This document shows, one piece after another, positions 1-7,011 of a DNA stretch of 9,110 nt. The notes under the pieces are model-generated. The model was not told where the DNA came from. It did not search any database and worked only from the letters and a program-made list of their open reading frames with translations. Source of the DNA: an uncultured Fidelibacterota bacterium (lineage in GTDB: Bacteria > Marinisomatota > Marinisomatia > Marinisomatales > UBA1611); contig CAJWPW010000026.1 in assembly GCA_913045415.1 (NCBI GenBank), positions 1 through 9,110 on the forward strand, written 5' to 3'. The first letter of the stretch is position 1; each line of letters opens with the position of its first letter. A program made the translations under genes and the position numbers.

Positions 1-83
1 TGTTTAGCCAATTCAGCATTGGTTGTCCGACTATTTGATTGAAGTGCTTCTAATAGTCGCCTGTCTTTATGGTCAATATTCAT
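1..83 (-). CDS. Lrp/AsnC-family transcriptional regulator, N-terminal fragment (runs off the left edge)
   Basis: Reading the minus strand from the ATG at 83-81 gives 27 complete codons, open to the window edge. They begin MNIDHKDRRLLEALQSNSR and continue with TTNAELAK. This matches the start of the winged helix-turn-helix of Lrp/AsnC (feast/famine) regulators, whose usual pattern is 'D..D.kIL..Lq.naR.sn.eLA'. These proteins bind DNA as dimers or higher oligomers and usually sense an amino acid through a C-terminal RAM domain, which would lie outside the window. No clear Shine-Dalgarno precedes the start. The gene is transcribed divergently from sfsA, so the shared 182-bp AT-rich gap should hold its promoter. 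Only the first helices are visible, so the family call is good but ligand and targets cannot be named. Confidence 0.75.
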   Translation of the reverse strand, partial: MNIDHKDRRLLEALQSNSRTTNAELAK

Positions 84-130
84 TTAATAATTCTATAAAG
101 TTAAAATAATATAGTATAAAATATGGTAAA

Positions 131-142
131 TATTATATAATA
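131..142. promoter_or_regulatory. 12-bp AT palindrome in divergent promoter region, possible operator
   Basis: TATTATATAATA is a perfect inverted repeat and includes a consensus -10 hexamer, TATAAT, at 136-141. It lies 48 bp upstream of the Lrp/AsnC-type start and 124 bp upstream of sfsA, inside a block (84-170) with only 9 G or C in 87 bases. Lrp/AsnC regulators often autoregulate through AT-rich dyads, so an operator is conceivable. However, palindromes of this kind arise easily by chance in such AT-rich DNA, and no convincing -35 box is paired with the -10 match. The role is inferred. Confidence 0.25.
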
Positions 143-176
143 CAAAATTATATTCTGTTTTAATTAATACTTTTTC

Positions 177-195
177 TCTTCGACAAGCTCGGAGA
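177..195. repeat. Small hairpin with TTCGACAAGCTC core, probable dispersed repeat unit
   Basis: TCTTCGACAAGCTCGGAGA folds into a 7-bp stem (177-183 with 189-195, one T-G wobble at 180/192) around the loop CAAGC. It is GC-richer than its surroundings and follows a T-run at 171-175. From memory, hairpins with a conserved TTCGACAAGCTC-like core and variable complementary ends occur as dispersed repeats in many environmental bacterial genomes. Only one copy is present in this window, so the repeat assignment cannot be proven here. It lies about 70 bp upstream of sfsA and may alternatively be a leader structure or a terminator of little strength, as no T-tract follows it. Confidence 0.45.
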
Positions 196-265
196 TCTAG
201 AATATTGGGAGTGGTAATAGGTTCTTTCATGAATAAACTTCACCTTATTTTATGTTGATTATTCC

Positions 266-976
266 ATGAAAATCGAAGGACCCCTCATTCCTGCAATATT
301 TGTTGAACGGCCCAACCGTTTTATCACGATGATTAAAATTGATGATGTAATTCATCGAAGTCATCTACCTGATCCCGGCAGACTCAAAGAATTGTTATTT
401 CCCGGAGCAAACCTTTTGGCTAGAGCAGCACCAAAAAATTCAATAAGAAAAACAAAATATTCTACTATTATGGTGAATCATGAAGGACAATTAATCTCAT
501 TAGTTTCTGCATTACCAAATAGGTTTGTAAAGGAAGCTTTGGAAAAAAATGAAATTCCGATATTTAAGGATTACTCACTTGTACGACCGGAAATAGCAGT
601 TGGTAGGCACCGGTTCGATTTTTTATTAAAAGATTCAACTGGGGCTGATTTTTATTTAGAAGTTAAATCGGTTACTTTTGTGGAAAATGGGGTTGCACAA
701 TTCCCGGATGCTATAACAGATCGTGGAACCAAACATGCTTTGGCATTAAAAAAACTAGTTGAAGAAGGAAAAGGAGCCGGAATATTGTTTGTATGTCAGA
801 GGCCAGATGCTGTTTCTTTTCGCCCTATGTGGGAACGAGACCCTAAACTAGCGAATGCTGTATTGAAAGCAAATAATGCAGGAGTAAAGATATGGTGTAT
901 TACATTAAATGTATCAGAAACTGATATGACATTTAATAAAGAGATTCCTGTAAATTTGGAATTGCAAAATATTTAA
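266..976 (+). CDS. sfsA: SfsA family protein (sugar fermentation stimulation protein homologue)
   Basis: This 236-residue protein has the full usual length of SfsA. The N-terminal OB-like part carries the family motif HLPDPGRLKELLFPGA (residues 33-48). The C-terminal half has a PD-(D/E)XK nuclease-fold core: D118 in HRFDFLL, then E132-V-K134 in YLEVKSVT, followed by the conserved FPDAITDRGTKH (146-157). E. coli SfsA was first described as promoting maltose metabolism and as a DNA-binding protein; the nuclease-like core suggests a nucleic-acid role, but its true reaction is not established. The start is the first possible ATG, because the upstream ATG at 252 runs into a stop at once. No clear SD is visible. 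The stop lies 1 nt before the next gene, making this the first gene of a four-gene run. Family call is firm, function is not. Confidence 0.93.
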   Translation: MKIEGPLIPAIFVERPNRFITMIKIDDVIHRSHLPDPGRLKELLFPGANLLARAAPKNSIRKTKYSTIMVNHEGQLISLVSALPNRFVKEALEKNEIPIFKDYSLVRPEIAVGRHRFDFLLKDSTGADFYLEVKSVTFVENGVAQFPDAITDRGTKHALALKKLVEEGKGAGILFVCQRPDAVSFRPMWERDPKLANAVLKANNAGVKIWCITLNVSETDMTFNKEIPVNLELQNI

Positions 977-977
977 A

Positions 978-2651
978 TTGGATTTCAAAATACATTATTT
1001 AAATAAAACTCTATCAATTATAACACTTATACTTGTGTATTCTTGTGCTGCGATTCAGGGTCCTTCGGGTGGGCCCAAGGACGAAACGCCTCCGGAATTG
1101 ATTCAGACTATTCCAAGTGGCGGGTCCATCCATTTTAAAGATAAGCGAGTAGAACTTATATTTTCAGAATTTGTAGATGCCAACACTGTAGAAAAAGCTA
1201 TTCATGTATTACCGACACTGCCTGAAGAACCCAAAATCATTTATAAAGGTAGACGAATTTTTGTGGAATTCCCGGATACCCTAATTGAAAACCAAACTTA
1301 TATAATATCCATTGACAGAACCTTAAAAGATGAACATAAGGTTGCTCTTGCACAGGGAATTCAAGTTGCTTTCACAACGGGTGATGAAATTGACAAAGGG
1401 GAAATTTCTGGAACTGTAACTTATGATAAATCCTCTTCAGTCCATCTTTGGAAGGTTCAAAATGAAAAGGATTTAACAGAATTTTATCAACGTATCCCAG
1501 ATTATGTGGTGGATGCTTCTGATAGTGGAAAGTATAAATTTCGATATTTATCGGATGGTAATTATCGATTAATGGCAGTGGATCGATCTGCATCAGGTTC
1601 ACCTATTTCTTCAGATAGGACGGTGTATGGATTACCATGGAATCCATTAATTCAAATTCGTGATTCAAAGGAAATAACCAGACAAAATATTCGGATCCCA
1701 AATAACATGGGTGGAATCAAGATGAATCAAGCAGAATGGGAAACTGGAAATTGGAGTACCATTTCTTTCTCAGAGAATATTACAGAATGGGAGTCAGCCG
1801 TAAAAATACATGCAATTTATGAAGATTCATCAATACATCAGCCAAGTCAATTTCTGAATATATTGGATGGAACAAAACTTCACCTTACTTTTTCGGATTT
1901 AGATAAAAATCAATATGTCACTATCTTGACAAATGGAATCATGCAAGGCGAAGAAACCATTATAGATTCTGGATTGATTAAATTAAGAGTAGATACATCT
2001 ATTGATACGACAAATCTCTCGATAAAAGCACCCACCAAGAATTTTGTGCTTTCAATCGAAGAAGATAATATCATTCCAATTGAAATTATTTTTTCAAATT
2101 TGATTGACTCTGAGAAAAGCCAGAATTCATTCGCATTGATGCAAGATTCGATTTCTATTCCTTTCAATTCCGCATGGATTACGCCATTACATTCAACAAT
2201 TATACCATTGGAAAACTGGACACCTAGAAGCTCCTATAAAATATTATTGCTTCGTGATGAAATTCATCCAATTTTTGGACAAACACTCAAAGATTCAGTA
2301 AAAACTATTTCCTTTAAAACTTCTGATTATCAGGGATATGGCAGACTTATAGGATCATCATCAGAAAAATTGTCTTCGAAAATTGTTGCCGAAATTGCTT
2401 CAATGGAAAAGAAACCCAGCATATTTAGATCTGTTGTAAATTTGGATGGAAATTTTGATATGAAAAAGTTACCTGAAGGAAATTATTCTTTATTCTTTTT
2501 TCAAGATTCAGATGGTAATGATCGGTATTCTTACGGAAGAGTAGACCCATATAAACCATCTGAATGGTTTTATACTTATCCTGACACGGTCAATATTCGA
2601 ACTAACTGGGATCTTGAACTCAATTCTATAAAATTGGAGCAGCATCCGTAA
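978..2651 (+). CDS. Ig-like domain (Big_5/SbsA-like) surface lipoprotein
   Basis: This 557-residue product probably starts at TTG: no ATG occurs early in the frame, and upstream codons reach a stop at 951. Residues 1-23 form a lipoprotein signal: basic n-region, hydrophobic LSIITLILVYS, and lipobox-like VYSC with C23 as the lipidation site. The mature protein begins with the hallmark GPSGGPKDETPPELI (about 28-42), typical of FCB lipoproteins with a bacterial Ig-like domain (PF13205 type, roughly 35-135, ending in the AFTTGDE strand). The middle (about 140-450) is beta-rich and includes a second Ig-like stretch. The C-terminal 100 residues resemble a carboxypeptidase-regulatory/prealbumin-like domain with LPEGNYSLFFFQDSDGND (Ca-binding-like). 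It should sit in the outer membrane or periplasm. Spacing is 1 nt from sfsA, and its stop abuts the next ATG (TAAATG). The specific role is unknown. Confidence 0.85.
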   Translation: MDFKIHYLNKTLSIITLILVYSCAAIQGPSGGPKDETPPELIQTIPSGGSIHFKDKRVELIFSEFVDANTVEKAIHVLPTLPEEPKIIYKGRRIFVEFPDTLIENQTYIISIDRTLKDEHKVALAQGIQVAFTTGDEIDKGEISGTVTYDKSSSVHLWKVQNEKDLTEFYQRIPDYVVDASDSGKYKFRYLSDGNYRLMAVDRSASGSPISSDRTVYGLPWNPLIQIRDSKEITRQNIRIPNNMGGIKMNQAEWETGNWSTISFSENITEWESAVKIHAIYEDSSIHQPSQFLNILDGTKLHLTFSDLDKNQYVTILTNGIMQGEETIIDSGLIKLRVDTSIDTTNLSIKAPTKNFVLSIEEDNIIPIEIIFSNLIDSEKSQNSFALMQDSISIPFNSAWITPLHSTIIPLENWTPRSSYKILLLRDEIHPIFGQTLKDSVKTISFKTSDYQGYGRLIGSSSEKLSSKIVAEIASMEKKPSIFRSVVNLDGNFDMKKLPEGNYSLFFFQDSDGNDRYSYGRVDPYKPSEWFYTYPDTVNIRTNWDLELNSIKLEQHP

Positions 2652-3710
2652 ATGAAATGTGTAATTCTTGCGGGAGGTAGCGGTACCCGATTTTGGCCTT
2701 ATAGCCGATACAACAGACCGAAACAACTTTTGAAAATTGTTGGGAATCAGTCAATGTTACAAATGACAGTAGATCGCCTTCTTAAGATTAAAAAAGTAAC
2801 GGATATCTATATTATTACTCGACAAGATCTTAAAGATAGTGTCATCAAAGAAATTTCGGGCGTAAAATCAGAAAACATCATTGCTGAGCCTTCGGGTAAA
2901 AATACTGCTCCAGCCATTGGACTAGTTGGAGCGTTACTTGGTTTAACTGAGCCAGATACTGTTATGGGCGTTTTCCCAGCAGATCACTTAATTGTTGGAC
3001 ACCGTGCTTTTTCAAAGGCCATAAATACAGCAGATCGTCTTGCAAAAAAAGGTGATAATTTGGTAACAATTGGTATTCCGCCCACAAGTCCTTCTACCGC
3101 TTACGGATATATACAATATGATGATACCGATGAAAAAGGTTATCTGGGAGCCCATCGTGTAAAAACATTTGCTGAAAAACCTCACAAAGATTTGGCAAAA
3201 CGATTTGTAGCTAGCGGCGATTTTGTTTGGAATGCAGGTATGTTTTTTTGGAAGGTGAGCACATTTTTATCTGCGATGGATTTATATATGCCCGAATTGA
3301 TGGAATCTCTCAATGAAATTGCGCCACGGCTTCAAAAAGGTAAATCATTTCAAGAACAATGGGATTTAATTGAACCAGAATCCATCGATTATGGGCTGTT
3401 GGAAAAAGCGAAAAATATTTATGTGGTGAGTGGTGATTTCAAATGGAATGATATTGGATCCTGGAATGCATTATATGATGTTTTGAATTCCAATGCTGAC
3501 AATAATATCATCCGAGGGAATGGGAAGGTGTTAAATGGGAAAAATAACCTAATTCAATCCAATGGAAAATTTACAGCGGTCATAGGCGTTAGTAATTTGG
3601 TTGTGGTTAATACTGAAGATGCTACATTGGTGGTTCCCCGCGATAAAGTTGAAGATGTAAAAGAATTAGTCAATTTTTTGAAAAATAGTGGTAATCAAGA
3701 ACTAACCTGA
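2652..3710 (+). CDS. manC: Mannose-1-phosphate guanylyltransferase (GDP-mannose pyrophosphorylase)
   Basis: This enzyme makes GDP-mannose from mannose-1-phosphate and GTP, supplying cytosolic precursor for lipopolysaccharide, exopolysaccharide or glycoprotein mannose and for GDP-fucose. The 352-residue chain has the nucleotidyltransferase signature LAGGSGTRFWPYSR (6-19) with PKQLL just after. It also has FPADH for metal and substrate binding (around 112-116), FAEKPHKDLAKRF (173-185), WNAGMFFW (193-200), SIDYGLLEKA (244-253) and GDFKWNDIGSW (261-271). It is the short, single-function form and lacks the C-terminal phosphomannose isomerase cupin of long ManC/AlgA proteins. The start directly abuts the lipoprotein stop. 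A GGAG at 2636-2639 lies about 12 nt upstream, too far to be strong, so translation is probably coupled. Its stop overlaps the next ATG by 1 nt (TGATG). Identity is firm; which glycan it serves cannot be seen. Confidence 0.95.
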   Translation: MKCVILAGGSGTRFWPYSRYNRPKQLLKIVGNQSMLQMTVDRLLKIKKVTDIYIITRQDLKDSVIKEISGVKSENIIAEPSGKNTAPAIGLVGALLGLTEPDTVMGVFPADHLIVGHRAFSKAINTADRLAKKGDNLVTIGIPPTSPSTAYGYIQYDDTDEKGYLGAHRVKTFAEKPHKDLAKRFVASGDFVWNAGMFFWKVSTFLSAMDLYMPELMESLNEIAPRLQKGKSFQEQWDLIEPESIDYGLLEKAKNIYVVSGDFKWNDIGSWNALYDVLNSNADNNIIRGNGKVLNGKNNLIQSNGKFTAVIGVSNLVVVNTEDATLVVPRDKVEDVKELVNFLKNSGNQELT

Positions 3711-3970
3711 TGAAAAAAGAAAAACTTTATTCTGAATTTGAAGAATTAGGCCAACGACTTGGTGTAAAAATAATAAAAGGGAAAGGGAATTTCACTGGAG
3801 GAATTTGTATTGTGAAAGATGAAACTGTAATCGTCGTTAATAAAATGAAACCAATTGAACATCGATTAAAAGTTCTTGCAACTAGTTTTCTAGACTATAA
3901 TTTAGATGATATTTATATGATTCCAGCCTTAAGAGCCTTTATCGAAAAAAACCGTTCTCTCGCTCTTTAA
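3710..3970 (+). CDS. Conserved-looking hypothetical protein, 86 residues
   Basis: I cannot assign a function. The protein is short, soluble and charged, with no signal peptide or membrane segment. Its layout is a basic N-terminal helix (KEKLYSEFEELGQRLG, 3-18), a beta hairpin with KGNFTGGICIVKDETVIVVNK (25-45), then helix IEHRLKVLATSF and the end DDIYMIPALRAFIEKN (66-81). From memory this resembles small uncharacterised FCB proteins with the pattern 'GG.C.lk....i.iN......ki..La..l...dl...y..PaiR..i'. There is a faint likeness to minimal peptidase-like folds, but no HExxH motif is present, so I do not claim an enzyme. The ATG overlaps the manC stop by 1 nt (TGATG), a sign of translational coupling and of a real gene. 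It is the last gene of the run beginning with sfsA. Confidence 0.8.
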   Translation: MKKEKLYSEFEELGQRLGVKIIKGKGNFTGGICIVKDETVIVVNKMKPIEHRLKVLATSFLDYNLDDIYMIPALRAFIEKNRSLAL

Positions 3971-3988
3971 ATTTCTTGATTTTAAATA

Positions 3989-4011
3989 AAGTGTGATGTT
4001 ACACTTCACAC
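3989..4011. promoter_or_regulatory. Two overlapping, mutually exclusive inverted repeats upstream of the EF-G-2 gene
   Basis: AAGTGT (3989-3994) pairs with ACACTT (4001-4006) across a 6-nt loop. GTGTGA (3991-3996) pairs with TCACAC (4006-4011) across 9 nt. The two hairpins share bases and cannot form together. The second has CRP-like half-sites TGTGA/TCACA, but with 9 bases between them instead of 6. No T-tract follows, so this is not a convincing terminator. A weak promoter may overlap it: TTCACA at 4005-4010 and TATACG at 4027-4032 with a 16-bp spacer. An operator or leader structure controlling the downstream gene is a guess. Confidence 0.35.
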
Positions 4012-4039
4012 CCTTCCTTTAAACATTATACGACGTGAA

Positions 4040-4044
4040 AGAGG
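4040..4044 (+). promoter_or_regulatory. Shine-Dalgarno site of the EF-G-2 gene
   Basis: AGAGG, within AAAGAGG, sits 7 nt before the ATG at 4052 and fits the anti-SD end of 16S rRNA well. It fixes this start. It also contrasts with the SD-poor starts of sfsA, the lipoprotein gene and manC upstream. Confidence 0.7.
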
Positions 4045-4051
4045 CTAACAT

Positions 4052-6130
4052 ATGAAACGCTATCAATCATCAGATATTAGAAACTTTGCAATTGTGGGAC
4101 ATGGTGCTGCTGGGAAAACATGCTTAGCAGAATCAATGTTAATGCTTGGCGGCGAGACTAACCGTCTTGGGAAAATCGAAGACGGTTCCACAATATCTGA
4201 TTATCATCCAGGAGAAAAAACTCGCCAAATATCCATCCATGCCACCCCACTCCATTTGGAATGGATGGACAAAAAATTTAACATGATTGATACGCCAGGT
4301 TATTCTGATTTTATTGGAGAAGCAACTGGATCATTAAACGTTGTTGATCTAGCAGTCATCGCCATCCATGCTGTTAATGGTGTTGAAGTGGGAACAGAAA
4401 CTATGTGGAATCAGGCAACAAAACTTGGTATCCCAAAGATGCTTGTGATCAATGGACTCGATAGGGAAAATACGCGATTTGACGAAATATTGGCTCAAGC
4501 AAGACGGCGGTTCGGAAATAATGTGTTCCCCATGCAACTCCCTGTAAATGCAGGACCCGGATATAATCAGAATATAGATGTGCTACGTACAGAATTAATT
4601 ACGTACGTGAACGACGGTTCTGGAAAAATGTCTGAAAGTGAACTTCCAGAAGATTTCGAAGCCAAAGTAAAAGAACTCCATGAGGTATTGATTGAATATG
4701 TAGCTGAATCTGATGATTCTCTTTTGGAAAAATTCTTTGATCAAGGAAGCCTCTCTGAAGAAGAAATGAGAGGTGGAATCCATCAGGCGATACAAGATCA
4801 AACATTTATCCCCTTATTTTGTACATCAGCAACATCCAATATTGGTGTTGCTCGATTGTGTGACTTTATTAGTAAATATGGTTCATCACCTGATGATCGT
4901 AAAATGGTGATAGCCCACGATGAGTCAGGAAACGAAGTGGAAGTTTCTTTAAATGGATCGGAAACAGTTCTCCAAATATTTAAAACGATGACTGAATCAC
5001 ACACTGGAGAATTATCCCTATTTCGTGTGTATTCAGGCCAGGTAAAAATAGGGGCTGACTATTATAATTCTGACCGAAATACCAACGAGAGATTTGGTCA
5101 AATGTTTATCTTGAATGGAAAAAATCGAACTCAAGTGGATCAATTATCGGCGGGAGATATTGCCGGTGTAGTTAAACTGAAAAATACACATACTGGAAAT
5201 ACCTTATGTTCAGGGAAACATGTCACATTACCCCCTATGAATTTCCCCAATCCTAATATTCATGCAGCAATTGTTTCAACAGCAAAAGGAGATGAGGAAA
5301 AACTTGCCATTGGACTTGCTACTCTCCATGAAGAAGACCCGACCTTTATTTATCGTGTGGATAGCGAAGTGAAACAAACAATCATTTCCGGACAAGGAGA
5401 ACTTCACTTAAGAGTTACAACTGAAAGATTGAAACGTAGGTTTGGAATTGAAATTGAATTAGAAAAACCTAAAGTCCCATTCCGCGAAACAATTTTGGGA
5501 AATGGCGAAGCAAAATACCGGCATAAAAAACAGTCAGGTGGCGCAGGCCAATTCGCTGAAGTTTGGATGCGTATAGAACCTAAACAACGAGGTGACGGTG
5601 TAGAATTTACCCATTCTCTAGTAGGACAAAATGTGGACCGTGTTTTTGTTCCTTCTGTAGAGAAAGGAGTAAAGACTGCCTGTGCGGATGGAATAATTGC
5701 AGGATGTAAGGTTGTGGATCTAAAAGTAAATTTTTATGATGGTAAGATGCACCCAGTTGATTCAAAGGATATTGCATTTCAAACTGCCGGAAAACATGCA
5801 TTTCGAAAGGCCTTCCTTGAAGCAAAACCTTGTTTGTTAGAACCAATTATGGATATTGAAGTAACTATTCCAGAAGATTTTATGGGTGACATTATGGGAG
5901 ATATCTCCGGTAAACGTGGAAAGATTATGGGAATGGACGCTGATGGTAAATTCCAAGTAATCAAAGCCCAAGTGCCGCAAGCTGAATTATATAATTATGC
6001 AACAACTGTTCGATCGTTGACTGGCGGACGCGGAATTCATGCAGAATCTTTTAGCCATTATGAAAAAATGCCCAAAGACCAGCAAAACAAGGTAATTAAA
6101 GATCGGAAAAATGATGATGGTGAATCATGA
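4052..6130 (+). CDS. fusA2: EF-G-2-type elongation factor G paralogue (translational GTPase)
   Basis: This 692-residue protein shows the whole EF-G architecture. The G domain has P-loop GHGAAGKT (16-23), switch I DYHPGEKTRQISI (50-62) and DTPGYSDF (80-87). It is followed by a beta-barrel domain, domain III (SGQGELHLRV), domain IV starting near KHKKQSGGAGQFAEVW, and domain V (PEDFMGDIMGDISGKRGKI). It lacks features of canonical EF-G: the catalytic His of DTPGH is Tyr84, the G4 motif NKxD reads NGLD (134-137), and RGITI in switch I reads RQISI. The switch and linker sequences closely recall the EF-G-2 class, such as Thermus EF-G-2 and actinobacterial FusA2, rather than the str-operon EF-G. No rpsL, rpsG or tuf is adjacent, which fits a paralogue. 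It should act on ribosomes in the cytosol, but its exact step is unknown. Strong SD at 4040-4044. The family assignment is firm; the subclass is likely. Confidence 0.92.
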   Translation: MKRYQSSDIRNFAIVGHGAAGKTCLAESMLMLGGETNRLGKIEDGSTISDYHPGEKTRQISIHATPLHLEWMDKKFNMIDTPGYSDFIGEATGSLNVVDLAVIAIHAVNGVEVGTETMWNQATKLGIPKMLVINGLDRENTRFDEILAQARRRFGNNVFPMQLPVNAGPGYNQNIDVLRTELITYVNDGSGKMSESELPEDFEAKVKELHEVLIEYVAESDDSLLEKFFDQGSLSEEEMRGGIHQAIQDQTFIPLFCTSATSNIGVARLCDFISKYGSSPDDRKMVIAHDESGNEVEVSLNGSETVLQIFKTMTESHTGELSLFRVYSGQVKIGADYYNSDRNTNERFGQMFILNGKNRTQVDQLSAGDIAGVVKLKNTHTGNTLCSGKHVTLPPMNFPNPNIHAAIVSTAKGDEEKLAIGLATLHEEDPTFIYRVDSEVKQTIISGQGELHLRVTTERLKRRFGIEIELEKPKVPFRETILGNGEAKYRHKKQSGGAGQFAEVWMRIEPKQRGDGVEFTHSLVGQNVDRVFVPSVEKGVKTACADGIIAGCKVVDLKVNFYDGKMHPVDSKDIAFQTAGKHAFRKAFLEAKPCLLEPIMDIEVTIPEDFMGDIMGDISGKRGKIMGMDADGKFQVIKAQVPQAELYNYATTVRSLTGGRGIHAESFSHYEKMPKDQQNKVIKDRKNDDGES

Positions 6131-6216
6131 TGGAATTTATGAGATGAATTCTTGGAAAAGCTAAATCCATATATGACATGTTTTTCGTTTCGCATGTTTC
6201 AGGTTAACTATCTTCC

Positions 6217-6717
6217 ATGAAAAAATTGTGGGCTCCTTGGCGGATTGATTATATCCGTTCACCAAAAGAAGATGGATGCATATTTTGTAAAAAATCACAA
6301 TCTAATGATGATCGAAATAATCTCATATTATATCGTGGAAACAAGGCCTTCGTTCTAATGAATCTTTATCCATATTCGAATGGTCATCTCATGATTTCCC
6401 CTTATGATCATACTGCAGATACCAATAGATTATCAAAGGATTGTAATTTAGAAATTATGGAATTAGCAAATGCATCTATGAATATTCTGAAAAATACCAT
6501 GAACGCAGAAGGGTTCAACTTTGGTGCAAACCTTGGTAAAGCTAGTGGGGCTGGTATTGAAGAACATATACATTATCATATTGTGCCCCGATGGCATGGT
6601 GACACTAATTTTATGCCCGTAGTTGGGCACACAAAAGTGATGGTTGAAGGATTAAAGGAAACTTGGGATAATCTAAAACTACACTTTGATAAACTAAAGG
6701 AAAGTACAGATGCTTGA
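6217..6717 (+). CDS. HIT-family protein, Ap4A phosphorylase-like
   Basis: This 166-residue protein begins with KLWAPWRIDYI (3-13) and a metal-site half CIFC (21-24). It continues with NLYPYSNGHLMISPYDH (49-65), GFNFGANLGKASGAGIEEH (99-117) and the histidine triad HIHYHIV (117-123), with H119 as the expected nucleophile. PRWHGDTNFMPV follows. This order matches the branch of the HIT superfamily containing mycobacterial Ap4A phosphorylase, rather than HinT or GalT. Such enzymes split dinucleoside polyphosphates or nucleotide derivatives through a nucleotidyl-histidine intermediate in the cytosol; the substrate here is not proven. No good SD is seen in the 86-nt gap after the EF-G gene. Its 3' end overlaps the next gene by 8 nt, and the SD of that gene lies inside it, so the two are cotranscribed. 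Confidence 0.92.
   Translation: MKKLWAPWRIDYIRSPKEDGCIFCKKSQSNDDRNNLILYRGNKAFVLMNLYPYSNGHLMISPYDHTADTNRLSKDCNLEIMELANASMNILKNTMNAEGFNFGANLGKASGAGIEEHIHYHIVPRWHGDTNFMPVVGHTKVMVEGLKETWDNLKLHFDKLKESTDA
6696..6703 (+). promoter_or_regulatory. Shine-Dalgarno site inside the HIT gene for the small membrane protein
   Basis: AAAGGAAA lies about 6-8 nt before the ATG at 6710, embedded in the last codons of the HIT gene. Together with the 8-nt gene overlap it supports the short downstream frame as a true gene. Confidence 0.6.
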
Positions 6718-7009
6718 TTTCAGTCGAACTTGGGTACCCTATATCTATTTGTATGGTGTTGGCGGAGGTATATTCTTAATCGGGATGTTTATCATCCTCC
6801 GATCAAGATCGTTGAAGCTTGAGATAGTCAGACATAAAGAATGGTATAAAATTCTTATTTTTGGCTTTTTTTATTATATGGGAATTCATGGATTGTTTAC
6901 ATTCGCGGCCATAGGTGAAACGATGTTTGCGGCATTAATCGGTTTGATTATGATAGCGATGACAGCCAATTTGATTTTCACATTGTTTAAAAAACCTAAA
7001 GGAGTTTGA
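6710..7009 (+). CDS. Small three-helix membrane protein, possible symporter partner
   Basis: I do not recognise the family. The 99-residue product has three hydrophobic segments, about 8-30, 47-67 and 71-93. The loop between the first two is strongly basic (RSRSLKLEIVRHKEWYK, 31-47) and the end is KKPKGV. By the positive-inside rule the N-terminus is outside and the C-terminus in the cytosol. No signal peptidase site or known catalytic motif is seen. It overlaps the HIT gene by 8 nt, and its stop is 2 nt before the symporter ATG, whose SD lies within its last codons. Several SSS transporters are encoded with a small membrane subunit directly upstream (for example the YhdT-PanF and DUF4212 pairings), so an accessory subunit is a reasonable inference but not shown. 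Confidence 0.8.
   Translation: MLDFSRTWVPYIYLYGVGGGIFLIGMFIILRSRSLKLEIVRHKEWYKILIFGFFYYMGIHGLFTFAAIGETMFAALIGLIMIAMTANLIFTLFKKPKGV
6998..7004 (+). promoter_or_regulatory. Shine-Dalgarno site that fixes the symporter start
   Basis: AAAGGAG ends 7 nt before the ATG at 7012 and only 1 nt before the in-frame TTG at 7006. The spacing rules out the TTG and supports the ATG. Confidence 0.8.
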
Positions 7010-7011
7010 TA

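Noticed and set aside
235..247. 13-mer AAACTTCACCTTA repeated near 1875-1887
   Set aside because: One such match is expected by chance in about 9 kb, and the second copy lies inside coding sequence.
1372..1602. Minus-strand open frames inside the lipoprotein, EF-G and symporter genes
   Set aside because: They lack SDs and recognisable domains and lie opposite well-supported genes, so they are shadow frames.
3992..4010. CRP site TGTGA...TCACA upstream of the EF-G-2 gene
   Set aside because: The spacing between half-sites is 9 rather than 6, so it does not fit a CRP/FNR operator. It is kept only as an inverted repeat.
6131..6216. Promoter or terminator between the EF-G-2 and HIT genes
   Set aside because: I see repeated ATGTTT and a CATATATG dyad but no well-spaced -35/-10 pair and no stem followed by a T-run. 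Whether the HIT cluster has its own promoter cannot be decided.
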